A stretch of 8,214 bases of DNA, from NCBI GenBank assembly GCA_947564305.1, contig CANOBT010000215.1, positions 1 to 8,214 on the forward strand, given 5' to 3'. Shown here piece by piece: positions 1 to 6,241 of this stretch. Position 1 is the first letter of the stretch. Every line of letters starts with the position of its first letter. Both the position numbers and the translations under genes were made by a program. This DNA comes from an uncultured Lachnospiraceae bacterium. Its GTDB lineage: Bacteria > Bacillota_A > Clostridia > Lachnospirales > Lachnospiraceae. The notes under the pieces are model-generated. The model was given only the letters and a program-made list of their open reading frames with translations, was not told the origin of the DNA and searched no databases.

Positions 1-1659
1 ATAAGAAGGAGAGCCAGGAAATTGGAAAGGTTCTGGAACATCAGAACGGATTTGGCTACTGTTTAACTCAGCAATATATGTATCATCAAATTGCGCATTA
101 TTATATGTATTAGGCTCAAACTGCAAATGAGCATCTTGAATCAAATTTTTATATTCCCTGTTATCCTGAAAATAATTTGGCCTACAAGTAACTATTACTT
201 TTGTCTGTCCCGTACAGTATTTACATATTTCGTTAAATATTTCATATTTCACATCATAATTTACTCTTTTTGCAACTTCATCAAATCCATCAAACAGTAT
301 TACAAATCTTTTATATTTAATCAACATCTTAAATACATCTATACTAATATTTGACATACGACAATTATTGATAAACAAGTTTAAAAACAAACTATCAAAA
401 TTAATAGACTTTACATAGTCTTTTAGAGGAATAAATAAAGGGATAATATCACATTCGCCATTCAAGAAAGCCTTTGACATCTTATATGATAGATTAGTCA
501 AAAAAGATGTTTTCCCACATCCATAATCTCCTAGTATCAAAAAACCATTTTTCTCCTCAGAATTCAAGAAGTTATCCACACTATTAATTAGTGGTTCATT
601 TGTATTTTCATCATAAACTTCTATAAAATGATTCTGAAGTATATTGTTTTCATATTCCGAAATGACATTAAAAAAATAAGTCGAAAAATCCATAATACCA
701 TTTATAACCTCGTATTCGGACATGATTTTAACATTTTCATCAAATTGTAGAAATACATCTCTGCATTTAAACTCAATATTGCTAACAATATGTATCCACT
801 GATACTTTTTTATAGATTTTAGTCCATTCATTTTTATTAATAATTCGTATATGTCTTCTTTTCTAATTTCTGGTTTATCAGAATAAAAAGGTATTATCAG
901 TGCACATGATTTAATAATACCTGACTTTTGTTCTGCACAGAAAAATTTTTCCTCTTTTGTAATAAAGTAGTTTTGTATTCTATATAAATTTTCTATTCTC
1001 TCAAAATATTCTAATTCCCTGCATTCCTTGCACAAGCCAATTCCCAAGCCTACGAAATTTTCGCATTTTCCCTTTCTCTCACCAAACCCACAGCATTTTC
1101 TCAATTCCTTATTATTTGAGTATTCTTTTTCTGCTCTACTTTCATCTAAATTTTCTTTTCTGTGTATCATTTGCGTTTCTTCAATTTTTTTAATTATCTC
1201 TTGTTCGCTTCTTTTTATATGCCCTGCAATTATATCACTTTGAAAATTTTGCTCTTTTTTTAATGATTGTATTATTACTTTTTCTCCAGCCGACAAAATA
1301 CCATTTATATATTTATTAATATCATCTAAGAATTTTCTAATTACATTTTCAATTCTTGCACTATGGATATTTTTTAGCTGTCTATTCTGAGCAAAAAAGT
1401 CTTCAATAAACTTATCTTTTTCTCCCTCACTGAAAAGACATACTGTTTGCTCTAATTTATATTGCTGTTCAAATAACCATTCTTTTATTTGTTCTTGCTC
1501 AAATAAATCTTTAACCTGTTCTTCAATATTAACCAAAATCTCCGTTTCAAGTCTTTGTCTCATTTTATTATCCATTTTTTTATGAACAAAATTACTCGAC
1601 TCATTCGCCAAAACAGACGCAAGAATTCCTGAACAATAAGATGTAATTTCATTTAACAT
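1..1659 (-). CDS. NACHT-domain STAND NTPase, probable anti-phage sensor (3' end cut by window edge)
   Basis: Reading the minus strand from an ATG at 1659 gives 553 codons without a stop, continuing past the left edge. Residues 1-175 are mostly charged helices. A cysteine cluster follows (C189, C190, C199, C210, C213), then a mixed alpha/beta segment at about 250-325. The NACHT ATPase starts near residue 370: Walker A GDYGCGKT (377-384), the beta strand IPLFIPLKDY, Walker B ILFDGFDEV (454-462) with the family's D-G-x-D-E pattern, and sensor-1 KVIVTCRPNYF (487-497). STAND NTPases of this type oligomerise after the C-terminal domain recognises a ligand, often a phage protein, and then trigger an N-terminal effector. 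That C-terminal sensor (LRR, TPR or other) lies outside the window. The start is supported by GGAGAA 7 nt upstream. The gene is much more AT-rich than the exporter genes to the right, suggesting acquisition. NACHT is secure; the defence role is inferred from the family; the exact clade is not known. Confidence 0.9.
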   Translation of the reverse strand, partial: MLNEITSYCSGILASVLANESSNFVHKKMDNKMRQRLETEILVNIEEQVKDLFEQEQIKEWLFEQQYKLEQTVCLFSEGEKDKFIEDFFAQNRQLKNIHSARIENVIRKFLDDINKYINGILSAGEKVIIQSLKKEQNFQSDIIAGHIKRSEQEIIKKIEETQMIHRKENLDESRAEKEYSNNKELRKCCGFGERKGKCENFVGLGIGLCKECRELEYFERIENLYRIQNYFITKEEKFFCAEQKSGIIKSCALIIPFYSDKPEIRKEDIYELLIKMNGLKSIKKYQWIHIVSNIEFKCRDVFLQFDENVKIMSEYEVINGIMDFSTYFFNVISEYENNILQNHFIEVYDENTNEPLINSVDNFLNSEEKNGFLILGDYGCGKTSFLTNLSYKMSKAFLNGECDIIPLFIPLKDYVKSINFDSLFLNLFINNCRMSNISIDVFKMLIKYKRFVILFDGFDEVAKRVNYDVKYEIFNEICKYCTGQTKVIVTCRPNYFQDNREYKNLIQDAHLQFEPNTYNNAQFDDTYIAELNSSQIRSDVPEPFQFPGSPSY

Positions 1660-1664
1660 GTTTC

Positions 1665-1670
1665 TTCTCC
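1665..1670 (-). promoter_or_regulatory. Shine-Dalgarno of the NACHT gene
   Basis: On the minus strand AAAAGGAGAAGAAAC immediately precedes the ATG at 1659. The GGAG core lies 7 nt from the start codon, the best-placed site in the area, and it decides this start. Confidence 0.8.
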
Positions 1671-1743
1671 TTTTATGTTGCTATTTAATTTTTTTATCTC
1701 GCTCACAATCCTTTCGCGACCCTTGTCTACTAAAAAATTCAAA

Positions 1744-1796
1744 CTATCATGCAAAGTTCAAAAACTATTAGGGAAACTGCCGACTTTGCTTGATAG
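1744..1796. repeat. Large inverted repeat upstream of the NACHT gene
   Basis: The arms CTATCATGCAAAGT (1744-1757) and ACTTTGCTTGATAG (1783-1796) are reverse complements at 13 of 14 positions and enclose 25 nt. The structure sits between the broken small frame and the NACHT start, in the NACHT leader if that gene is transcribed from further upstream. No T-run follows on the minus strand, so it is not a standard intrinsic terminator. It could be an operator, an mRNA leader hairpin, or a relic end of a mobile element or recombination site. The repeat itself is certain; its role is open. Confidence 0.7.
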
Positions 1797-1856
1797 CACA
1801 CTTCCACCTCTAACCGCCCCCTTATAAGCAGCACTAAAAAATATCAAAAACGGAGT

Positions 1857-2082
1857 TCACCAACCATTGCGATGAACCCCACTAAGCCTTAAAAACTTGA
1901 TCTTAAGCCATTCTTCAAAACTTTACCGCGAGTTCCAAAATCTTATCCACTTGAGCCTCTGTTAAGTATAATAGATTTTCACCTCAGGTGTATGTTATTC
2001 GCCAAACAATTTACTATGGAATATCTTTCATATAAATCGTTCTTTATACATTCATTATTCTGCTTTTTACCCATTTATACAT
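1857..2082 (-). pseudogene. Frame-broken small gene remnant upstream of the NACHT gene, not recognised
   Basis: On the minus strand an ATG at 2082 follows GGGGGGAG with 6-nt spacing and starts MYKWVK, which stops after 12 codons. Shifting frame at an A5 run (2064-2068) gives a stretch containing NECIKNDLYERYSIVNCLAN. A second shift near 1986 gives ENLLYLTEAQVDKILELAVK, and a third near 1930 gives SFEEWLKIKFLRLSGVHRNG before TGA at 1859-1857. Joined, these would encode a protein of about 75 residues with protein-like composition, behind a plausible promoter. Three frame breaks in 226 nt mean it is not functional as read. Each open piece is short enough to occur by chance in AT-rich DNA, so this call is tentative. 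No family is recognised. Confidence 0.3.
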
Positions 2083-2113
2083 ATATATCTCCCCCCAATT
2101 ATAGAACACTTAT

Positions 2114-2142
2114 AGTATAGCATCTTACCGAATTATATGCAA
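2114..2142 (-). promoter_or_regulatory. Sigma-A-like promoter pointing toward the small remnant and NACHT gene
   Basis: On the minus strand TTGCAT (2142-2137) is followed after exactly 17 nt by TATACT (2119-2114), a 5/6 match to the -10 consensus. Transcription would begin about 25-30 nt before the GGGGGGAG site at 2096-2089. It is the clearest promoter-like element upstream of the NACHT gene, although about 450 nt away from its start. Confidence 0.45.
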
Positions 2143-2198
2143 TGTACCTTTTCTAAACTAAGCCAAGATTATCAACAGCATATATTGCTTTTTCTAAA

Positions 2199-2225
2199 CC
2201 CCCCCTCCCGCAACCCACCATGCCC
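2199..2225 (-). other. G-quadruplex motif in a strongly skewed tract
   Basis: On the minus strand the sequence fits G3-N6-G3-N4-G3-N1-G7 (GGG at 2225-2223, 2216-2214, 2209-2207 and a run of seven G at 2205-2199), meeting the usual G3+N1-7 rule. The surrounding plus strand from about 2197 to 2400 has only about ten G but well over half C. There is no recognisable gene between 2140 and the permease remnant end at about 2290. Confidence 0.55.
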
Positions 2226-2288
2226 ATTCCTACACCAAAAAATCCATATCCCCTCAACACATTTCCCCAACTCCGCCCCCCACGTCTA

Positions 2289-3292
2289 TCATCCCATCCC
2301 CCTCATTTGCTCAATCAAATCCTATCCCCTCTGTCTCCAAATCCCCCATCCCGAACCCCCAACTTCCACCCCAAGCAGCGCCAATACAAACATCCTCTTA
2401 TCCCACACCGGGAATTGATACGGCATAATCTTTCCCGCAAACACTACCTTACTTATTTCCTTGCAAACCACAACCGCAATCGGACCCCCGACCGTCAAGG
2501 TCACCAATGTCGCGGAGAACGCATAGCACATCCCTTTGCAGATATTCATTTTACATAGCTGCTTTGGAGTCAGATCAATAGAACACAAAATGCTGTTTTC
2601 CCGTTTTCTGGACATCTGGTTGGAAAGGGTCGTATTAATGAGGTTGATCACGCCAAACAAAAATACCAACCACGAAAGCGCCTGCATACTGCCAAACATG
2701 ATCCTGTTTTGCGTTTCCTCATACTCCAGCAGTTCCGTAAATGTCTCCAGAGAAACATCTTTATGACTCGCAATCACCGCTCTTAACCCCATTTCCACAC
2801 TCTGCACCTTTTGGGATTCACTCACGATATTCCATGAATAATCAAAATCCTCAAACTCAGGAAACAGTTCTTCCACAAGCTCTCTGCACCAAAAAACCTG
2901 TGTACAATCCGTCACCAGATTGCCATGACCGTTTGTAACCTTTCTGGTATCAAATGTGCCCGCAAAAATAACTTGAACCGTCTTTTGTTCAACCGTGAGT
3001 TTCAGGGCTGGCCGATCTCCAGATCCGCGAACCGCCCCAGGTACTCATACACGATCTCCGCTATCAGGACTTCATCTTCAGCCGCTGGCATCCTGCCTTT
3101 GACTACAGCACATTCCGCCTCCTGATAATTCTCCTCATCCAAAATATCGCAAGCACTAACAACAGAATAGTCGTCCGAAACAGCGACTTTCCCTATAAAG
3201 GCCTCCCGCTTTTCAATGACGGCGGTCACCACCATCAGATTCCAACGTTTCTCACTTTTCATGCTATCCTTTGCCAGCTTATTGTTATTTAT
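2289..3292 (-). pseudogene. Decayed FtsX/MacB-type ABC transporter permease
   Basis: This is a remnant of a membrane permease that would pair with a LolD/MacB-type ATPase. The N-terminal piece reads NNNKLAKDSMKSEKRWNLMV, the usual region just before TM1, but most of TM1 is missing. The extracytoplasmic domain follows (KGRMPAAEDEVLIAEIVYEY) and this frame stops at TGA 3004-3002 right after EIGQP. Restoring one C there continues smoothly as LKLTVEQKTVQVIFAGTFDT into the C-terminal half. That half holds the hallmark LFGVINLINTTLSNQMSRKR loop and a further TM, and ends at TAG 2324-2322. The same frame after the TAG still reads DLIEQMRGM, the typical C-terminal tail of these permeases, before two stops at 2291-2286. 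No ATG opens the N-terminal piece; an ATA at 3292-3290 stands where a start might have been. It is therefore broken at least three ways: internal deletion, frameshift and early stop. Family assignment is strong; loss of function is inferred from the lesions. Confidence 0.85.
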
Positions 3293-3483
3293 AATCCGAT
3301 CACGGTTCCGCCGGTGGGGACGTCCAACCCGCCCATCATGTGGAGCAGGGCAAACTTAACGCTGCCGGAGGTACCGACGGCGACCACAAATTCGCCCTCG
3401 TCCACGGAGAGATCCACGCCGTCAAGGGCGCGGGTAATGTCCGGCCCTGTGCCATATGCGGGTAATGTTCGGCCCTTTGCCAT
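3289..3483 (-). pseudogene. N-terminal remnant of the partner ABC ATPase (MacB/LolD type)
   Basis: A 64-residue frame matches only the start of a transporter ATPase, normally about 220-250 residues: YGTGPDITRALDGVDLSVDE, then the P-loop region and LLHMMGGLDVPTGGTV. The Walker A that should read GxSGSGKST is GTSGSVKFA (residues 37-45): the glycine before the lysine is Val, and the Ser/Thr pair is Phe-Ala. ATP binding should therefore be lost. Q-loop, signature, Walker B and H-loop are all absent; the frame ends at TAA 3291-3289, abutting the permease remnant, as expected if a deletion removed about 170 codons. The first residues come from a 28-bp tandem duplication read in another frame, and no Shine-Dalgarno precedes the ATG. 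It lies 44 nt downstream of the MerR-family gene on the same strand. Confidence 0.8.
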
Positions 3484-3485
3484 AA
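3430..3485. repeat. 28-bp tandem direct duplication
   Basis: Copy 1 (3430-3457) and copy 2 (3458-3485) begin GCGGGTAATGTCCGGCCC and GCGGGTAATGTTCGGCCC and match at 25 of 28 positions. The unit is not a multiple of three, so the two copies are read in different frames on the minus strand (GTGPDITRA versus AKGRTLPA). It forms the 5' end of the ATPase remnant. Confidence 0.85.
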
Positions 3486-3503
3486 TACTTTTTCAGAATA
3501 AAT

Positions 3504-3518
3504 CCATTGAAAAAATGG
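3504..3518 (-). terminator. Weak hairpin after the MerR-family gene
   Basis: Arms CCATT and AATGG pair around a 5-nt loop, ten bases after the regulator's stop codon on the minus strand. It is followed by ATTTATT rather than a solid U-run. The stem is short and AT-rich, so termination may be inefficient. Confidence 0.2.
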
Positions 3519-3527
3519 GACAAATGT

Positions 3528-4352
3528 TTATCTGTCTTTTCTTTTGCAACCGACCGTAATCATCGTAATGTAGTCGTCTCGGTCTTGTATGGACATTTCA
3601 TTTAATCCTTCTTCATAGGCATATCCCAATAACTCCATTTGATTTTTCTCTGCGAACTTCATGATATTACGGTATACCGTTTCAAGTTTGTCCCAACCGC
3701 CTATACAAAAGGCTCTCAGATAAGTTCCCGCAGGACGCACGGTATCGTAAATTTCAATATCTTCTCTGCCGTAGGCAAAAAAACAGTCATAGGCATGGTA
3801 ATTTCCGTTTAGGATCTGACCGACCATAATCCGGCTTCCAAAATTATCGTAAAGGCCGAATATGGACTTTAACCGCAGCGAAAAATCTCCCGCGACCGCA
3901 AAATCGTCGCCGTCATAAGCCCCGGTGATAGAACCGCTGAGCAAAATACGCTGTTCCGGGAGTGTAATTATTTCTATCTCTCCATCCCTTGCCGCAAGGC
4001 TCAAAGACAGTTTGTTCGATTTTTGTTCTAAAAAGATTTTAGTATTTAAGAGTTCCTGAATGGATTTATCAATCAACTGTTTCTTCTCGGCGATCAGATC
4101 TGCAAAGGAAGTTCCGGAAGGACTTTGCTGATAGCGGATAATCTCTTCAATAGACAATCCGATTTTTCGCAGCGTTACGATCAACTCCAACTGTACCGTT
4201 TGAAAGCAGGTATAATACCTGTATCCGTTTTCTTCCTTAAATTCAGGGGAAAACAACCCAATTTCATCATAATAATGCAAAGTACGCTTGTTGATTCCGT
4301 TGAGTTTTGCAAATTGCCCCGTAGTATATAAATATTTTTTATTTTTCATCAT
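3528..4352 (-). CDS. MerR-family transcription activator with GyrI-like effector-binding domain
   Basis: This is a 274-residue cytoplasmic DNA-binding regulator of the BmrR/BltR type. Residues 8-34 (LYTTGQFAKLNGINKRTLHY and onward) are the winged helix-turn-helix, with the RYY wing signature at 45-47. Residues about 50-80 complete the MerR domain, and about 83-117 form the dimerising coiled coil. About 127-271 resemble the GyrI-like drug-binding fold, ending in a YITMITVGCK strand with acidic residues nearby (YAYEEGLNE). There is no metal-binding cysteine set, so an organic ligand is more likely than a metal. Two adjacent ATGs exist; the second, at 4349, is better spaced (5 nt) from AGGGGG at 4360-4355 than the first (2 nt), so the protein may start one residue later. 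It diverges from the exporter operon and shares its control region, so it very probably activates those genes in response to an exported compound and also controls itself. It is complete and at normal length. Confidence 0.92.
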   Translation of the reverse strand: MMKNKKYLYTTGQFAKLNGINKRTLHYYDEIGLFSPEFKEENGYRYYTCFQTVQLELIVTLRKIGLSIEEIIRYQQSPSGTSFADLIAEKKQLIDKSIQELLNTKIFLEQKSNKLSLSLAARDGEIEIITLPEQRILLSGSITGAYDGDDFAVAGDFSLRLKSIFGLYDNFGSRIMVGQILNGNYHAYDCFFAYGREDIEIYDTVRPAGTYLRAFCIGGWDKLETVYRNIMKFAEKNQMELLGYAYEEGLNEMSIQDRDDYITMITVGCKRKDR

Positions 4353-4359
4353 AACCCCC

Positions 4360-4390
4360 TTGACTTTACAGTCACTGTAAGGTTTATGCT
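4360..4390 (+). promoter_or_regulatory. MerR-type operator and 19-bp-spaced promoter for the exporter operon
   Basis: The -35 TTGACT (4360-4365) and -10 TATGCT (4385-4390) are separated by 19 bp, the over-long spacing that MerR-family activators correct by untwisting DNA. Within the spacer lies the perfect dyad TTACAGT-C-ACTGTAA (4366-4380). This is the expected binding site of the adjacent regulator, and transcription would run into the exporter genes. Layout is seen directly; binding is inferred. Confidence 0.85.
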
Positions 4391-4414
4391 ACCATATGGC
4401 AGGAAAAATTGCAA
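4386..4414 (-). promoter_or_regulatory. Candidate divergent promoter of the MerR-family gene
   Basis: On the minus strand TTGCAA (4414-4409) and TAGCAT (4391-4386) are 17 bp apart, each a 4/6 match. The -10 overlaps the -10 of the exporter promoter, and the start point would fall in the dyad. Regulator binding would therefore be expected to repress its own gene. Confidence 0.45.
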
Positions 4415-4431
4415 GCAGACAAGAGCAAAAT

Positions 4432-4500
4432 ATGGACTTACCGCAATACGCTTGCCGAAAACGGATGTGTCGGATGTCAGAAATCAGGCTGGCGGTATGA
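4432..4500 (+). other. Possible 22-codon leader reading frame before the exporter
   Basis: In the leader of about 120 nt between promoter and first exporter gene, an ATG at 4432 opens a frame beginning MDLPQYACRKRMCRM. It ends at TGA 4498-4500, just before the AAAGGAG of the exporter gene. Only a weak purine stretch (AAGAGC) precedes it. TACCGC (4439-4444) and GCGGTA (4492-4497) inside it could pair. It could be a regulatory leader peptide or chance. Confidence 0.25.
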
Positions 4501-4501
4501 G

Positions 4502-4508
4502 AAAGGAG
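4502..4508 (+). promoter_or_regulatory. Shine-Dalgarno of exporter subunit 1
   Basis: AAAGGAG lies 7 nt before the ATG at 4516, an optimal site that fixes the start. Confidence 0.85.
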
Positions 4509-4515
4509 TATTTTT

Positions 4516-6240
4516 ATGAAAACTATTTTTTCAAAGGTTAAATGGAAAGGACGGCAGATTATGTTGCTGTCGGTGCTGGTTTTGTTTGCGGCGGTTGCGG
4601 AAATGATGCTTCCGTCGCTGCTGGCCCAAATGATTAACAGCGGAGTAACTGAATCCTCGCAAAGTACAATCTTCATACTTGCCGCCGTGATGGCGGGCGT
4701 TACGGCGCTTGCCTGCATGGTCAACTTCTTGTCTGTGCGGATTGCCTCCCGTATTTCCACGGATTTTTCGGCAGCGCTTCGCGGACAGGTGTTTGAGAAG
4801 GTTCAGAGTTTTTCTGCGGCAGAGCTTGATAAGTTCGGTACGGCCAGCTTAGTTACGCGAAGCACCTCGGATATTACCAATGTTCAGAATTTCCTTACTA
4901 TGCTTTTGCGTATCGGCATCCTCGCACCTATGATGGCGATCGCGGGCTTGATTTTCTCCGCCGCTACCGGTGGACAGGTCAGTTCCGTTCTCACCGTTGC
5001 AATCCCGGTATTATTGATAGGGTGCGGCACTGTTATTCTGTTTGCGTCCCGCTATTCGATAAAGCTCAGGCAAAAACTTGATCGGATCAATCAGTTGTTT
5101 TTGGAATCTCTGGAAGGTGTCCGTGTCATCCGTGCTTTCAATAAACAAGCGGCGGAGGGGCGCCGTTTCGGCGAAGCAAATACCGATTATGCCGCAACAG
5201 CAATGACATCGGGGCGAATTACAAGCCTCTTGCTGCCGGTCATCAATGTAATTTTCGGGGTAACTACGGCGGCGGTTTTAGGGCTTGGCGCGCATTATGT
5301 GGAAACCGGGGCTATGGAAGTCGGTTCTTTGGTGGCGAACAGCCAGTATATCAGTATGGTACTGATGTCGGTTATGATGTTTGCCCTGGTTATCATGATG
5401 TTCCCTACGGCCTATGCCTGTGCGGGGCGTATTGCAGAAGTGCTGGAGACCGAAACCAGTATTCGGGACGGCTCATTCTCTTTGCAGGAACGTCCTCTCC
5501 GCTCTACAATAGAATTTCGTCATGTGACCTTTGCCTATCCCGGAGCGCCGGAGCCGATTTTGAAAGATATCAGTTTTGAAACGCACCCCGGAGAAATCAC
5601 CGCGATTATCGGTGGAACGGGACGAGGCAAATCCAGCATATTGAAACTGATTCCACGCCTGTACGATCCTTTGTTCGGAGAAGTTTTGATCGACGGCATA
5701 AACGCTAAGGAGTATGCCGTGGACGATCTTCGCGCCCTGATTGGATATGTCCCGCAGAAAAATATATTATTTTCAGGCGATATCGCTTCTAATCTGAATT
5801 TTGGAAAAAATGACGGAACGCAGCAGGACTGGCAAGCGGCAGCCGAAATCGCGTGTGCCGAGGAATTTATTATGAAAAAAGAAAACGGGTATCATGACAG
5901 GATCGCACAGGGCGGAACAAATCTTTCCGGCGGTCAGCGCCAACGCATGGCGATTGCAAGAGCGATTATGAAGAGACCGGAAATCTATGTTTTTGATGAC
6001 AGTTTTTCGGCTTTGGATATGAAAACCGACCAGACTCTCCGAAAAAATCTGAAGGCGTCCATGGGAAACGCAACCGTCATTATGGTGGCGCAGCGAATCA
6101 GCACCATTGTGGACGCAGACCGCATTTTAGTAGTTGACGACGGAATGATCGTCGGTCAGGGAACACATAGAGAACTGTTGAATACCTGTCCTCTCTACCG
6201 TGAGATCGCAGAAATACAGTTGGGAAAGGAGGCTGTCTGA
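4516..6240 (+). CDS. Heterodimeric ABC exporter, subunit 1 (degenerate-site half, BmrC/EfrA/TM287-like)
   Basis: This 574-residue half-transporter has six predicted membrane helices (about 14-37, 50-73, 126-150, 154-177, 234-260, 275-299) followed by one nucleotide-binding domain. NBD motifs: A-loop Tyr341, Walker A GGTGRGKS (366-373), Q-loop Gln414, an intact signature LSGGQ (470-474), Walker B IYVFDD (490-495), D-loop SALD (498-501). The catalytic glutamate is Asp495, and the switch histidine is Gln526 in VAQRIST. Both changes are typical of the non-hydrolysing member of heterodimeric multidrug exporters such as BmrCD, EfrAB, LmrCD and TM287/288. Walker A carries Arg370 where Ser or Ala is usual. 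Its own LSGGQ should complete the active ATP site of subunit 2. It is first in a two-gene operon; its TGA is one base from the next ATG. It acts in the cytoplasmic membrane, probably exporting a drug-like or lipophilic molecule; the substrate cannot be read from the sequence. Confidence 0.93.
   Translation: MKTIFSKVKWKGRQIMLLSVLVLFAAVAEMMLPSLLAQMINSGVTESSQSTIFILAAVMAGVTALACMVNFLSVRIASRISTDFSAALRGQVFEKVQSFSAAELDKFGTASLVTRSTSDITNVQNFLTMLLRIGILAPMMAIAGLIFSAATGGQVSSVLTVAIPVLLIGCGTVILFASRYSIKLRQKLDRINQLFLESLEGVRVIRAFNKQAAEGRRFGEANTDYAATAMTSGRITSLLLPVINVIFGVTTAAVLGLGAHYVETGAMEVGSLVANSQYISMVLMSVMMFALVIMMFPTAYACAGRIAEVLETETSIRDGSFSLQERPLRSTIEFRHVTFAYPGAPEPILKDISFETHPGEITAIIGGTGRGKSSILKLIPRLYDPLFGEVLIDGINAKEYAVDDLRALIGYVPQKNILFSGDIASNLNFGKNDGTQQDWQAAAEIACAEEFIMKKENGYHDRIAQGGTNLSGGQRQRMAIARAIMKRPEIYVFDDSFSALDMKTDQTLRKNLKASMGNATVIMVAQRISTIVDADRILVVDDGMIVGQGTHRELLNTCPLYREIAEIQLGKEAV
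6225..6232 (+). promoter_or_regulatory. Shine-Dalgarno of exporter subunit 2
   Basis: AAAGGAGG lies inside the last codons of subunit 1, 9 nt before the ATG at 6242. It favours this start over an in-frame ATG at 6200 and implies coupled translation of the two subunits. Confidence 0.85.
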
Positions 6241-6241
6241 C

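Noticed and set aside
91..354. Plus-strand reading frame of 87 codons, and another at 1028-1243
   Set aside because: Both lie antisense within the NACHT gene, show AT-driven composition (Phe/Ile/Ser rich) and have no ribosome site or recognisable motif.
1852..1880. Weak inverted repeat GGAGTTCA/TGAACCCC
   Set aside because: It is an 8-bp stem with a mismatch and a 13-nt loop, no U-run, and is expected by chance at this length.
2137..2558. Two overlapping plus-strand frames rich in Pro, Ser and His
   Set aside because: They arise from the C-rich tract and run antisense to the permease remnant; low complexity and no supported start.
4389..4760. Minus-strand frame of 123 codons across the exporter leader
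   Set aside because: It crosses the control region and the 5' end of exporter subunit 1, with no motif or ribosome site.
6200..6241. Upstream in-frame ATG for exporter subunit 2
   Set aside because: It would overlap subunit 1 by 41 bases, while AAAGGAGG at 6225-6232 points to the ATG at 6242, where homologous N-termini begin.
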